From Cellulomonas sp. B6 (GTDB taxonomy: Bacteria > Actinomycetota > Actinomycetes > Actinomycetales > Cellulomonadaceae): a stretch of 64,000 nt of DNA. The stretch covers positions 1-64,000 of the forward strand of contig NZ_LNTD01000086.1 in NCBI RefSeq assembly GCF_001462455.1, in the 5' to 3' direction. Made by a program: the position numbers and the translations under genes. Of the stretch, positions 53,908-63,550 are shown in pieces. Numbering within the stretch: the stretch's first letter is position 1; each line of letters starts with the position of its first letter. The notes beneath the pieces were generated by a model that was not told where the DNA came from, ran no database searches, and saw only the letters and a program-made list of their open reading frames with translations.

Positions 53908-55220
53908 GCGCCCGCCTGCCTCGCACGCCGTCGGGGACGGGACGCACCCGCATCGTCGGGGCGACGCTCGTCGACGGCACCGGGGCGCCCGCGCTGCCGG
54001 ACGCCGAGGTCGAGGTCGTGGACGACCGCATCGGGTACGTCGGACCGCGACGGCCCGACACCGGGGCGGACACCGAGGCCGACGCCGTCGGCAACGGCCG
54101 GGCGACGCCGGCCACCGTCGTGGACGCCAGGGGGCTGCACGTCCTGCCGGGTTTCGTCGACCTGCACGTGCACGCCGCGATGCCCGACGACGTCGGCCCG
54201 GACGTGCGCGCCGGGTGGTTCCCCGAGGAGGAGGCCTTCAGCACGGCACGCACGCTGGCCCGCACGCTCGCGGCCGGCGTCACGACCGCGCGCGACCTCA
54301 GCGGCCTGACGCCCGGCTTCCGCAACGCCGTCGCCGCGGGGCACATCACCGGTCCGCGGCTGCACCTGGCCGTCGCGCTGCTGTCGCCCACGGGCGGTCA
54401 CGGCGACCCCGTCGCCCCGAACGGGTCGCTGCCGGTGTACGCGCAGCGCGCCACGACGCCCGGCTGGTGCGTCGTCGACACCGCCGACGAGGTCGTGCGC
54501 GCGGTCCGGCGGCTCGACCGCATCGGCGCCGACGTCATCAAGGTCTGCACGTCCGGCGGCCTGAGCACCCCCGGCGACGACCCCACCGAGCTCGGCGTCC
54601 CCGCCGAGCACGTCGCGCTGATCGTCGCCGAGATGCGCCGCCGCCGCTCGCAGCCGGTCACCGCGCACGCGCAGAGCGAGCAGGGCATCCGGGAGGCGCT
54701 GCGCGGCGGCGCCGCCAGCATCGAGCACGGCTACGGCCTGACCGACGAGCTGATCGAGGAGATGCTCGATCGCGCCACGGTCCTGGTCCCCACGCTGTCC
54801 GCGCTCACGAGCCTGCCCGACCCCGCCCGCGCGTCGCAGGAGAAGATCGACCGCAAGCGCTGGTGGCGCGACACGGGCCTGCGCGCCGTCGCGCGCGCGG
54901 TCGAGGCCGGGGTCACGATCGCGACGGGCACCGACGCCGGTGTCGTGCCGCACGGCAGGAACCTCGCCGAGCTCGGTCACCTCGTCGACGTCGGCATGAC
55001 CCCGCTCGCCGCCGTCCGTGCGGGCACGCTCGTCGGGGCGCGCACGATGGGCCTGCAGGAGCACCTCGGCTCGGTCACCACCGGCAAGCTCGCCGACCTC
55101 GTCCTGACGCGCGCCGACCCGTTGACCGCCGTCCATGCGCTCGCGGACCCGCGGGAGGTGCGCGCGGTGTGGCAGTCCGGCCGCGTCGTCAAGGACCTGG
55201 ACCGGATCACCGGCGCCTGA
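53904..55220 (+). CDS. Imidazolonepropionase-like amidohydrolase
   Basis: A 438-aa metal-dependent hydrolase of the amidohydrolase_1 group. Metal ligands: GFVDLHVHA (HxH), the Lys region DVIKVCTSGGLS, TAHAQSE and SIEHGYGLTD (His), and TGTDAGVVPHG (Asp). The C-terminal LGSVTTGKLADLVL is the usual composite-domain strand. Relatives include prolidase-like and aryldialkylphosphatase-like enzymes. GTG at 53904 overlaps the ATPase stop, so the enzyme is made with the importer and should act on the imported compound. A terminator follows at 55307. Confidence 0.88.
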   Translation: MSARLPRTPSGTGRTRIVGATLVDGTGAPALPDAEVEVVDDRIGYVGPRRPDTGADTEADAVGNGRATPATVVDARGLHVLPGFVDLHVHAAMPDDVGPDVRAGWFPEEEAFSTARTLARTLAAGVTTARDLSGLTPGFRNAVAAGHITGPRLHLAVALLSPTGGHGDPVAPNGSLPVYAQRATTPGWCVVDTADEVVRAVRRLDRIGADVIKVCTSGGLSTPGDDPTELGVPAEHVALIVAEMRRRRSQPVTAHAQSEQGIREALRGGAASIEHGYGLTDELIEEMLDRATVLVPTLSALTSLPDPARASQEKIDRKRWWRDTGLRAVARAVEAGVTIATGTDAGVVPHGRNLAELGHLVDVGMTPLAAVRAGTLVGARTMGLQEHLGSVTTGKLADLVLTRADPLTAVHALADPREVRAVWQSGRVVKDLDRITGA

Positions 55221-55306
55221 GCGGGCAGCCTCCGCAGCGGGGCGGCGACGGGACCACCTCGTCGCCGCCCCGCTCGGGTGCGCCCTGCGATCGCCCGCGA
55301 CAGCGG

Positions 55307-55344
55307 AGCACCCCCGCCGCCTCGAGGGCGACGGGGGTGCTTTC
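55307..55344 (+). terminator. Rho-independent terminator of the importer operon
   Basis: Arms AGCACCCCCG and CGGGGGTGCT enclose an inner CGCC/GGCG pair and are followed by TTT. A second perfect 12-bp hairpin stands at 55239-55271, just after the stop codon. The two fill most of the gap 55221-55387. Confidence 0.85.
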
Positions 55345-55387
55345 CTGCAGGTCAGGCGCTCACGGGAGCAGCCGTGACACCTGACGA

Positions 55388-56812
55388 TCAGACGTCGTAG
55401 TACAGCTCGAACTCGTGCGGGTGCGGGCGCAGCCGGATCGGGTCGACCTCGGCGGAGCGCTTGTAGTCGATCCACGTCTGGATGAGGTCCGGCGTGAAGA
55501 CGTTGCCGGCCGTGAGCCAGTCGTGGTCCGCCTCGAGGTTGTCGAGGACCTCGGCGAGCGAGCCCGGGACCTGCTGGATGAGCGCGTGCTCCTCGGGGGG
55601 CAGCTCGTACAGGTCCTTGTCGACCGGCTCCGGCGGCTCGATGCGGTTCTGGATGCCGTCGAGGCCGGCCATGAGCATGGCAGCGAACGCCAGGTACGGG
55701 TTCGACGACGGGTCCGGCACGCGGAACTCGACGCGCTTGGCCTTCGGGTTCGAGCCCGTCACGGGGATGCGGATGCACGCCGAGCGGTTGCGGGCCGAGT
55801 AGACCAGGTTGACCGGCGCCTCGAAGCCCGGCACCAGGCGGTGGTACGAGTTCACCGTCGGGTTGGTGAACGCGAGCAGCGACGGCGCGTGCTTGAGCAG
55901 GCCGCCGATGTACCAGCGGGCGATGTCCGACAGGCCGCCGTAGCCCTTCTCGTCGAAGAACAGCGGCTCGCCGTCCTTCCACAGCGACTGGTGCACGTGC
56001 ATGCCCGAGCCGTTGTCGCCGAAGAGCGGCTTCGGCATGAAGGTCGCCGTGCGGCCGTTCTCGTGCGCGACGTTCTTCACGACGTACTTGAACAGCTGGA
56101 CCTTGTCGGCCGACTTGGCGAGCGTGTCGAAGCGGTAGTTGATCTCCGCCTGGCCGGCCGTGCCGACCTCGTGGTGCGCGCGCTCGACCTGCAGGCCGAG
56201 GGCGTCGAGCTGCAGCGAGATCTGGTCGCGCAGGTCGGCGAAGTGGTCGACCGGCGGGACGGGGAAGTAGCCACCCTTGTAGGGCGTCTTGTGCCCCAGG
56301 TTGCCACCCTCCTCCTCGCGGCCCGTGTTCCACGCGGCCTCGACGGAGTCGATGTAGTAGTACGACGCGTTCTGCTTCGTCTCGAAGCGGATGTCGTCGA
56401 AGATGTAGAACTCGGCCTCGGGCGCGAAGAACGCGGTGTCCGCGATGCCGGTCGACTTCAGGTACGCCTCGGCCTTGGCGGCGACCTGGCGCGGGTCGCG
56501 GCTGTAGGGCTCGTCGGTGTACGGGTCGACGATGTGGAAGTTGATGTTCAGCGTCTTCTCGACGCGGAAGGGGTCGACGTACGCCGTCGTGACGTCGGGC
56601 ACGAGCTTCATGTCCGACTCGTGGATGGCCTGGAAGCCGCGGATCGACGAGCCGTCGAACATCTGGCCGTCCGTGAAGAAGTCCGCGTCGAGCGAGGCGG
56701 CCGGCACGTTGAAGTGCTGCATCACACCCGGCAGGTCGCAGAACCGCACGTCGACGAACTTGACGTCCTCGCTCTTGATGAACGCCAGGACTTCCTCTGG
56801 CTTCGTGAACAT
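55388..56812 (-). CDS. glnA: Glutamine synthetase, type I beta
   Basis: Main ammonium-assimilating enzyme. The 474-aa protein has [10 protein letters not shown], the ligands in [34 protein letters not shown] and NRSACIRIP, and the adenylylation Tyr402 in [10 protein letters not shown], so GlnE can control it. The about 25-residue insertion near residues 140-190 places it in the I-beta group. ATG at 56812 has GAGGAG 6 nt upstream. A GlnR-type box lies in its leader, 64-100 nt before the start. Confidence 0.95.
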   Translation of the reverse strand: MFTKPEEVLAFIKSEDVKFVDVRFCDLPGVMQHFNVPAASLDADFFTDGQMFDGSSIRGFQAIHESDMKLVPDVTTAYVDPFRVEKTLNINFHIVDPYTDEPYSRDPRQVAAKAEAYLKSTGIADTAFFAPEAEFYIFDDIRFETKQNASYYYIDSVEAAWNTGREEEGGNLGHKTPYKGGYFPVPPVDHFADLRDQISLQLDALGLQVERAHHEVGTAGQAEINYRFDTLAKSADKVQLFKYVVKNVAHENGRTATFMPKPLFGDNGSGMHVHQSLWKDGEPLFFDEKGYGGLSDIARWYIGGLLKHAPSLLAFTNPTVNSYHRLVPGFEAPVNLVYSARNRSACIRIPVTGSNPKAKRVEFRVPDPSSNPYLAFAAMLMAGLDGIQNRIEPPEPVDKDLYELPPEEHALIQQVPGSLAEVLDNLEADHDWLTAGNVFTPDLIQTWIDYKRSAEVDPIRLRPHPHEFELYYDV

Positions 56813-56875
56813 CCGCTGCTCCTCGGTCGATGGTGCCCGGTCGACCCGGGCGCTGACGAGGCTAGGAGCGGGGGG

Positions 56876-56912
56876 TTTCCCCGTCATGGCCTCGTTGTTT
56901 CCGGCAGGTTAC
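56876..56912 (-). promoter_or_regulatory. Candidate GlnR-binding box upstream of glnA
   Basis: On the minus strand GTAAC-CTGCCG-GAAAC matches the first half of the actinobacterial GlnR consensus (gTnAC-n6-GaAAC). A second GAAAC follows 16 nt later, one base off the ideal 17. No clear GTnAC precedes that second half. Confidence 0.55.
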
Positions 56913-56989
56913 GCGCCGCCGCCCCGTGTAACGATCCTGCGTCTCGCCCACCGGCCGGGTGACGCGCACGCCGCACGTAGGCTGCAGGC

Positions 56990-57484
56990 ATGGCGACGCG
57001 TGACTCCGTGGGCTCGTGGCTCGAGGGCGGACCCGGAGGTGACGGGGCCCGGGGCGGCCGCCTCGGGCTGCCCGAGGAGGGCAGCGGCTCGCTGGCGCGG
57101 CTCGGCCGTCGGCTCGCCGCTCTGGGCGTCGACTGGGTCGCGTGCCTCGCGGTCTCGGCCGTGCTGGTCCCCGTCCGCGACGACGGCCTGTTCCTGTTCC
57201 GTGGGCACGAGCTCGCGACGCTCGCGGTGTTCGCCGTCGAGAACCTCGTGCTGGTCGCGACGCTCGGTCACACGCTCGGTCACCGCCTGCTGGGGCTCCG
57301 GGTCCGCCGGCTCGCGCAGACGTCCCTGCGGGCCGCCCCGGCACCCGTGGACGGCCCGCCGGGGATCGTCCCGGCGGCGATCCGGACCGTGCTCGTGTGC
57401 CTGGTCATCCCGGCGGTCGTGTGGGACGGCGACGGGCGAGGCCTGCACGACCGCGCCGCGGGCACGGTGCTGGTCCGCCGGTAG
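56990..57484 (+). CDS. RDD-family membrane protein
   Basis: A 164-aa protein with a Gly-rich N-terminal tail, then an RDD-type domain: SLARLGRRLAALGVDW (Arg and Asp at the start of helix 1), three membrane helices (about 45-62, 72-92, 122-140) and the closing GDGRGLHDRAAGTVLV. RDD proteins are small membrane proteins of mostly unknown function, some in cation transport. Divergent from glnA. ATG at 56990. Confidence 0.85.
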   Translation: MATRDSVGSWLEGGPGGDGARGGRLGLPEEGSGSLARLGRRLAALGVDWVACLAVSAVLVPVRDDGLFLFRGHELATLAVFAVENLVLVATLGHTLGHRLLGLRVRRLAQTSLRAAPAPVDGPPGIVPAAIRTVLVCLVIPAVVWDGDGRGLHDRAAGTVLVRR

Positions 57485-57536
57485 TGCTGCTCTGCCGGTA
57501 GCGCTGGTCAGCCGGTGGCGGCGGACGGCACGCGGG

Positions 57537-58262
57537 TCAGCGGCCGCGCATGCCCTTGCGGTCGGGACGCGCACGCATCGGGTCGATGCCCTTGGGCACC
57601 GGCAGCTTGACCGCGCCGAGCGACGTCACGCGGCGCAGCACCTCGCCCACCTCGGCCTTGGTGAGGTTGCCCTTGAGCTTCGTGACCGCGCGGGGGAGCT
57701 TGCGCAGCGGGACCTGGCCCTCGCCGTCACCCACCTGGATCAGGTGGATCGGGGCGCCGGACACCACGCGAGCGGTGCGCTTGCGCTCGGACTCCAGCAG
57801 CTTGCCGATGCGGTGCGCCGGGCCCTCGCCGATGAGCACGACGCCCGGGCGCCCGACACCACGGAACACGAGGTCCTGCGTGCGCGGGTCTGCCGCGACG
57901 GGCTCCTGCGTGAACGTCCAGCCGCGGCGCAGCGTGCTCAGCGCGGCCAACGAGGCACCCGGCTGACCGTCGATGCGGCTGTACGCGGCGGTCTCGGCGC
58001 GACGTGCGAGCACGAACATCGCCCCCAGGAGCGCGAACGGCACGCTGATGACGAGCAGGTAGACCACGTGGCCCGTGAGCAGGCCGATGGTCACGCCGAG
58101 CGCGATCACGCCGAAGAAGATCGCGAGGATGATCCAGGTGACCGCCGGGTCGGTCTGCCGGGTGACCTGGTAGGCCTGCCAGACCTGGTGGTACCACCGG
58201 GTCTTCTTGACCTTGCCGCCCTTGGCGGGGGCGTCGGGGGAGGTGGATCGCTCGCGTGCCAT
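57537..58262 (-). CDS. DUF4191 family membrane protein
   Basis: A 241-aa protein of the actinobacterial DUF4191 family: Lys-rich start, WYHQVWQAYQVTRQTDPAV, two membrane helices (about 42-62 and 67-87), then a soluble domain with RGWTFTQEPVAADPRTQDLV and KGIDPMRARPDRKGMRGR at the end. Function unknown. It is always near lipA in related genomes; here it lies 28 bp downstream of lipA on the same strand. Confidence 0.88.
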   Translation of the reverse strand: MARERSTSPDAPAKGGKVKKTRWYHQVWQAYQVTRQTDPAVTWIILAIFFGVIALGVTIGLLTGHVVYLLVISVPFALLGAMFVLARRAETAAYSRIDGQPGASLAALSTLRRGWTFTQEPVAADPRTQDLVFRGVGRPGVVLIGEGPAHRIGKLLESERKRTARVVSGAPIHLIQVGDGEGQVPLRKLPRAVTKLKGNLTKAEVGEVLRRVTSLGAVKLPVPKGIDPMRARPDRKGMRGR

Positions 58263-58290
58263 GGCCCGGGAGTCTACCGGGCGTCGCAGG

Positions 58291-59304
58291 TCAGACCGCG
58301 CTGGAGCGAGCGAGCAGCGACGACGCCTCCTGGCGTGCCGTGGTCGGCTCGCCGAGGTGCGCGAGCGCGTCCGGGATCGGCAGGCCGCGGCGACGCATCG
58401 CCTGCCCCCACAGGCGTCCCGCACGGTACGAGGAGCGGACCAGAGGGCCGGCCATGACGCCGAGGAAGCCGAGCCGCTCGGCCTCGGCCGACAGCTCGAC
58501 GAACTCCTCGGGCCGCACCCAGCGGTCGACGGGGTGGTGGCGGACCGACGGGCGCAGGTACTGCGTGATGGTCACCAGGTCGCAGCCCGCCTCGTGCAGG
58601 TCGCGCAGCGCGTCGGCCGCCTCCTGCGTCGTCTCGCCCATGCCGAGGATCAGGTTGGACTTGGTCACCAGCCCGGCCTCGCGTGCCCGCGTGATCACCG
58701 ACAGCGACCGCTCGTACCGGAAGCCGGGGCGGATCTGCTTGAAGATGCGCGGCACGGTCTCGAGGTTGTGCGCGAGCACCTCGGGCCGGGACTCGTTGAC
58801 GACGTCCAGCAGCTCGGGCACGGCGTTGAAGTCGGGGATCAGCAGCTCGACGCCGGTCCCGGGGTTGAGCGCGTGGATCTGGCGCACGGTCTCGGCGTAG
58901 AGCCACGCGCCGCCGTCGGCCAGGTCGTCGCGCGCGACGCCCGTGACGGTCGAGTACTTCAGGCCCATCGCCTGCACCGACTCGGCCACGCGGCGCGGCT
59001 CGTCGGCGTCGAAGTCGGCCGGCTTACCGGTGTCGATCTGGCAGAAGTCGCACCGCCGCGTGCACTGGTCGCCGCCGATGAGGAACGTCGCCTCGCGGTC
59101 CTCCCAGCACTCGAAGATGTTGGGGCAGCCCGCCTCCTCGCACACCGTGTGCAGACCCTCGCGGCGCACGAGGCCCTTGAGCTCGCTGTACTCGGGGCCG
59201 GTGGTCGCGCGCGTGCGGATCCACTCGGGCTTCTTCTCGATCGGAGTGGCGGCGTTGCGGGCCTCCACCCGGAGCATGCGGCGTCCCTCGGGTGCGATCG
59301 TCAC
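58291..59304 (-). CDS. lipA: Lipoyl synthase
   Basis: Radical SAM enzyme that inserts two sulfurs into octanoyl groups on lipoyl domains, needed by the pyruvate dehydrogenase complex (aceE at 15228). The 337-aa protein has the auxiliary cluster Cys55, Cys60, Cys66 ([13 protein letters not shown]) and the radical SAM cluster Cys81, Cys85, Cys88 (CTRRCDFC). GTG at 59304. lipB lies 700 bp upstream on the same strand, separated by a flavodoxin gene on the other strand. Confidence 0.96.
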   Translation of the reverse strand: MTIAPEGRRMLRVEARNAATPIEKKPEWIRTRATTGPEYSELKGLVRREGLHTVCEEAGCPNIFECWEDREATFLIGGDQCTRRCDFCQIDTGKPADFDADEPRRVAESVQAMGLKYSTVTGVARDDLADGGAWLYAETVRQIHALNPGTGVELLIPDFNAVPELLDVVNESRPEVLAHNLETVPRIFKQIRPGFRYERSLSVITRAREAGLVTKSNLILGMGETTQEAADALRDLHEAGCDLVTITQYLRPSVRHHPVDRWVRPEEFVELSAEAERLGFLGVMAGPLVRSSYRAGRLWGQAMRRRGLPIPDALAHLGEPTTARQEASSLLARSSAV

Positions 59305-59473
59305 GCGGCCAGACTAACCCGCGGCCCGTGGCCCGGCCCTGCGCGCGGGGTGTGACGGGGACCTCCGTCCCGGGCGTCCGCGCTGACCGGACGGGACGCT
59401 GGGGCCAACCGGTCCGCGACCCGCGGGGGGTCCGTGGTCGCCGAGCGACCGGCCGAGGCGAGGAGGTGGCACG

Positions 59474-59965
59474 GTGCACGTCCTGGTGACGGTCGCGTCG
59501 CGGCACGGTGCGACGCGCGAGATGGGCGACGTGGTCGCCGAGGTCCTGAGGTCGGCGGGGCACGAGGTCGACGAGCTCGAGCCGGACGACGTCGAGCACG
59601 TCGAGCGGTACGACGCCGCGGTGCTCGGGTCGTCGGTGTACGTCGGGCGGCTCGCGCTGGGCCTGCGCGACCTCGTGGACCGGCAGGGCGGTCAGCTGCG
59701 CGAGCGTCCGGTGTGGCTGTTCTGGTCCGGCCCCGTGGGCGACCCGCCCGTGCCGGCGACGGTGCCGGACGACGTCACGGCCGTGGCCGAGGCGGTGGGC
59801 GCGCGCGACGTCGCGGTGTTCGCCGGGCGGCTCGACCGCGACGGGCTGAACATCTCCGAGCGTGCGCTCGTGGCGCTCACCCGGGCCGACCCCGGCGACT
59901 TCCGCGACCTCGACGCGGTGCGGACGTGGGCCGAGGGCGTCGCGCGCGAGCTGCGCACGGCCTGA
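59474..59965 (+). CDS. Flavodoxin-domain protein
   Basis: A 163-aa flavodoxin-like protein (HemG/flavodoxin_5 type): the phosphate loop is SRHGATREMGDVV, followed by VLGSSVYVGRLALGL and LFWSGPVGDPP for the flavin ring. It probably binds FMN in the cytoplasm; its redox partner is unknown. GTG at 59474 has GAGGAGG 8 nt upstream. It sits divergently between lipA and lipB, with its 3' end 48 bp from the lipB stop. Confidence 0.85.
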   Translation: MHVLVTVASRHGATREMGDVVAEVLRSAGHEVDELEPDDVEHVERYDAAVLGSSVYVGRLALGLRDLVDRQGGQLRERPVWLFWSGPVGDPPVPATVPDDVTAVAEAVGARDVAVFAGRLDRDGLNISERALVALTRADPGDFRDLDAVRTWAEGVARELRTA

Positions 59966-60013
59966 CCCCGCGCGCCGCCGCGGGCCCGGGGCGCGTCCGG
60001 CCGACGCGTCTGC

Positions 60014-60694
60014 TCAGGCCGGGGCGCCCGCGCTCGCGGCGAGCAGGGGTGCGAGCGCGTCCTGCAGGTGGCCGACGACGAGCGGGGTGACCTCGGCGAT
60101 CGTGACCTCGCGGCCCGCCTCGGCGCTCAGCGTGGTCACGTCGGCGTCGTCGATGCCGCACGGCACGATGCGCGAGTACCAGTCGAGCGAGGCCGTGCAG
60201 TTGAGCGCGAAACCGTGCATCGTGACGCCCCGCGCGACGCGCACGCCGATCGCGGCGACCTTGCGCTCGCGGCGCGGCACGGGGGAGGTGCCGGGCGGGT
60301 CCGCGGGGAGCCACACGCCGCTGCGCCCGTCGACGCGCACGGTCGCGACGCCGACGTCGGCGCACGTGCGGATCAGCGCCTCCTCCAGCGCGCGGACGTA
60401 CCGCACGACGTCGACGGGCTCGCCGAGCCGCACGATCGGGTAGCCGACGAGCTGGCCGGGGCCGTGCCAGGTGATGCGGCCGCCGCGGTCCACGTCGACG
60501 ACGGGCGTGCCGTCGACCGGGCGGTCCGAGCGCGCGGTGCGCTTGCCCGCCGTGTAGACCGGCTCGTGCTCGACCAGCAGGAGCGTGTCCTCGCGCTCGC
60601 CCGCGGCGACGGCGGCGTGCACCTCGCGCTGCAGGTCCCACGTGGGCACGTACGGCTGCAGCCGGGTGCCGAGGTCGAGCGGTTCGACGCGCAT
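60014..60694 (-). CDS. lipB: Octanoyl-ACP:protein octanoyltransferase
   Basis: Moves octanoate from ACP to lipoyl domains, the step before LipA. The 226-aa protein has [18 protein letters not shown], the catalytic Lys in [13 protein letters not shown] and the catalytic Cys in [18 protein letters not shown] at 60694 is only 5 bp downstream of the MarR gene, so they may be co-transcribed. Confidence 0.95.
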   Translation of the reverse strand: MRVEPLDLGTRLQPYVPTWDLQREVHAAVAAGEREDTLLLVEHEPVYTAGKRTARSDRPVDGTPVVDVDRGGRITWHGPGQLVGYPIVRLGEPVDVVRYVRALEEALIRTCADVGVATVRVDGRSGVWLPADPPGTSPVPRRERKVAAIGVRVARGVTMHGFALNCTASLDWYSRIVPCGIDDADVTTLSAEAGREVTIAEVTPLVVGHLQDALAPLLAASAGAPA

Positions 60695-60699
60695 GGACG

Positions 60700-61203
60700 T
60701 CAGGCTAAGCCCTCGTCCGTCGAGGTCGGTCCGCCGTGCGCCGCCGTCGTGACCGGCTCGGGCGTGAGGTCCTCGGGCCGGACCACCTCGCGCAGCAGGT
60801 CGTCGAGCAGCGCCCGTCGCTCGGGGGACAGGTGACCGAGCACCTGCTCCTGCGCGGGGCCGGGGTCGGCGCACGCGGCCAGCGCCCGCGCACCGTCGGG
60901 CGTGATCGCGATGACGTGGCGGCGGCGGTCCTCGTCGTGCCGGCGGCGCGTGACGTACCCCGTGCGCTCGAGCCGGGCGACGACGCGGCTCATGGTCTGC
61001 TCGGTGACGCCGCACGCGTCGGCGAGCTCGCGCTGCGACAGCGGCGTCATCGAGACGTGCACGAGGACGGGCAGGCTCGCGTGGTTGAGCTCCCAGGACG
61101 CGAGGTGCGCGTCCCAGGCCCGCTCGACGCGGCGCGCGGCCGTCGACAGCAGGCGTCCGACCGGCCAGTGGTCGGGCCTGCCCCGCGACTGCTGCGTGCT
61201 CAC
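60700..61203 (-). CDS. MarR-family transcriptional regulator
   Basis: A 167-aa winged-helix regulator: [20 protein letters not shown] is the recognition region, and [19 protein letters not shown] the wing. Flanking helices form the usual dimer interface. GTG at 61203 lies 36 bp from the divergent MMPL gene, so it very likely controls that transporter and itself from one shared site. Ligand unknown. Confidence 0.9.
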   Translation of the reverse strand: MSTQQSRGRPDHWPVGRLLSTAARRVERAWDAHLASWELNHASLPVLVHVSMTPLSQRELADACGVTEQTMSRVVARLERTGYVTRRRHDEDRRRHVIAITPDGARALAACADPGPAQEQVLGHLSPERRALLDDLLREVVRPEDLTPEPVTTAAHGGPTSTDEGLA

Positions 61204-61239
61204 TCGTCCTCCGGGTTGCCGAGGCGTCCGCGCGACGCC

Positions 61240-63540
61240 ATGATGCTCAGCATGCTGAGGAATCCTGTGGCGCGCGCTGTCGCCGTGGCCGTCGTGCTCG
61301 TCTTCTGGCTCGGTCTCGGCTCCGTGGGCGGCATGGCCCAGGGGCGCCTCTCGCAGGTCCAGACGAACGACTCGGCGGCGTTCCTGCCGTCGTCGGCGCA
61401 GTCCACGCGGGCGGCCGAGGCCGCCCGCGACTTCGTCGACACGCAGACCCTACCCGCGCTCGTCGTCCTCGCCCCGGCGGACGGCCAGAAGGTCACCGAC
61501 CAGCAGGTGCAGGCCGTCGCCCGGTTCGCCGCCGACGTGCCGACCCTGCCGTTCGACGGCGGTACGTGGGGCGACCGGCTGACGGGGGACGTCGTGGCGG
61601 TCCCGTCCCAGGACGGCGCCGCGATCCTCGTCCCCGTGCCCCTCGACGCGACGGCGGCCGAGCGGCTCGTCGACGACGAGTCGCTCACGAAGCTGCTCGT
61701 CGCGGACCTGCGCACCGCGCTCGCCGACGACCTCGGCGCCACGCCCACGCAGGCGGGGACGCTCGGGCTGCACGCGTGGGTGACCGGCCCGGCGGGCTTC
61801 GTCTCGGACCTCGGCACCGCGTTCGCCGGCATCGACGGCCTGCTGCTGCTCGTCGCGCTCGGCGCTGTGCTGCTCATCCTCGTGGTCGTCTACCGCTCGC
61901 CGTTCCTGCCGTTCGTCGTCATCCTCACGGCCGTCTTCGCGCTCGCGCTCGCCGGGCTCGTGGTCTACGAGCTCGCCGACGCCGGGATCCTCGTGCTCAA
62001 CGGCCAGGCCCAGGGGATCCTGTCGATCCTCGTGGTCGGGGCCGCGGTCGACTACTCGCTGCTGCTCGTCGCGCGCTACCGCGAGGAGCTGCGGCACGCC
62101 GAGCACCCCGCCGACGCGATGCGCGTCGCCTGGCGCCAGACGCTCGAGCCCGTCGCCGCGAGCGCCGGGACGGTCGTCGCCGGTCTGCTGTGCCTCCTGC
62201 TGTCCGACCTCGCGTCGAACCGCAGCCTCGGGCCGGTCGCCGCGATCGGGATCGCCGCCGCGCTGCTCGCCGCCCTGACCTTCCTGCCGGCGGTGCTGCT
62301 CGTCGCGGGCCGGCGCTCGCGCGCGCTGTTCTGGCCGCGCGCGCCGCGCCCCGTCACGACGCCGGCCCCCGCCGCGGCGACGCACGGCGAGCACGCCGCC
62401 GCGCTGCCGCCCGCCGCGGCCGACCCGTCCGAGGGCAGCGGGATCTGGGCGCGCTGGGCGCGGTTCGTGGCCCGCCGTGCCCGACCCGTGTGGCTCGTGA
62501 GCGCCGCGGTGCTGCTCGTCGCCGCCGCGTTCGTGCCGACGTTCCGCGCGTCGGGCACGAGCCAGACCGACGTGTTCCTCACGCCGGTCGACTCGGTCGC
62601 GGGCGAGAAGGTGCTGGCCGAGCACTTCCCGGCCGGCGCCGTGCAGCCCGCGGTCGTGATCGTCGCGCAGGACGAGCTCGACGCCGTGGTCGCCGCCGCG
62701 ACGGACGTCGAGGGCGTCGCGTCCGCCACCCCGTACACGGGCGCGACCGGGGCGCCGGGAGGAGCCGCCGGGGGCGCGCCGCCGGCCGAGCCCGTCGTCG
62801 TCGACGGCCGCGTGCGCGTCGACGTCGCGACGCAGGCGCCGTCCGACAGCCAGGAGGCGGTCGACACCGTCGCCGACCTGCGCGACGCGGTGGTCGCCGT
62901 CGCACCCGACGCGCTCGTCGGCGGTCCCGCGGCGCAGACGCTCGACACCCAGGTCGCCGGTGCGCGTGACCTGCGCGTGATCGTGCCGGTCGTGCTCACG
63001 GTCATCCTGCTGATCCTCATGCTCCTGCTGCGCTCGGTGGTCGCCGGGCTGCTGCTCATGGGCGCCAACGTGCTGTCGTTCGCGGCGGCCATCGGCGTCT
63101 CGGCGATCGTGTTCGACCACGTCCTGGACCTGCCGTCCGCCGACCCCGTGGTCCCGCTGTACGGCTTCGTGTTCCTCGTGGCGCTCGGCGTCGACTACTC
63201 GATCTTCCTCATGACCCGGGTCCGGGAGGAGTCGGCCGCCGTCGGCACGCGGGCCGGCGTCGTGCGGGGGCTCGCGGTCACCGGCGGCGTCATCACGTCC
63301 GCCGGCCTCGTGCTGGCCACGACGTTCGCGGCGCTGTCGGTCATCCCGCTGCTGTTCATGGCGCAGCTCGCGTTCATCGTCGCGTTCGGCGTGCTGCTCG
63401 ACACGTTCGTCGTGCGCAGCCTGCTGGTCCCCGGGCTCGTGCACGACCTCGGCGCGCGCACGTGGTGGCCGTCGGCGCTCGCGCGGCGTCCCGAGCACGG
63501 GACGCACGCCGCCGCGGACGCGCCGGCGCGCCGCTCGTAG
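61240..63540 (+). CDS. MMPL-family RND-type membrane transporter
   Basis: A 766-aa transporter with about twelve helices in two halves, each preceded by a large extracytoplasmic domain. Halves show [18 protein letters not shown] and [17 protein letters not shown], the paired helix-4 motifs of MMPL proteins that carry the proton-relay Asp-Tyr. Likely exports lipids or drugs by proton antiport. ATG at 61240 or 61243 opens [14 protein letters not shown]; the intergenic gap to marR is only 36 bp, so the mRNA may be nearly leaderless. Confidence 0.92.
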   Translation: MMLSMLRNPVARAVAVAVVLVFWLGLGSVGGMAQGRLSQVQTNDSAAFLPSSAQSTRAAEAARDFVDTQTLPALVVLAPADGQKVTDQQVQAVARFAADVPTLPFDGGTWGDRLTGDVVAVPSQDGAAILVPVPLDATAAERLVDDESLTKLLVADLRTALADDLGATPTQAGTLGLHAWVTGPAGFVSDLGTAFAGIDGLLLLVALGAVLLILVVVYRSPFLPFVVILTAVFALALAGLVVYELADAGILVLNGQAQGILSILVVGAAVDYSLLLVARYREELRHAEHPADAMRVAWRQTLEPVAASAGTVVAGLLCLLLSDLASNRSLGPVAAIGIAAALLAALTFLPAVLLVAGRRSRALFWPRAPRPVTTPAPAAATHGEHAAALPPAAADPSEGSGIWARWARFVARRARPVWLVSAAVLLVAAAFVPTFRASGTSQTDVFLTPVDSVAGEKVLAEHFPAGAVQPAVVIVAQDELDAVVAAATDVEGVASATPYTGATGAPGGAAGGAPPAEPVVVDGRVRVDVATQAPSDSQEAVDTVADLRDAVVAVAPDALVGGPAAQTLDTQVAGARDLRVIVPVVLTVILLILMLLLRSVVAGLLLMGANVLSFAAAIGVSAIVFDHVLDLPSADPVVPLYGFVFLVALGVDYSIFLMTRVREESAAVGTRAGVVRGLAVTGGVITSAGLVLATTFAALSVIPLLFMAQLAFIVAFGVLLDTFVVRSLLVPGLVHDLGARTWWPSALARRPEHGTHAAADAPARRS

Positions 63541-63550
63541 AGTGGCGGGC

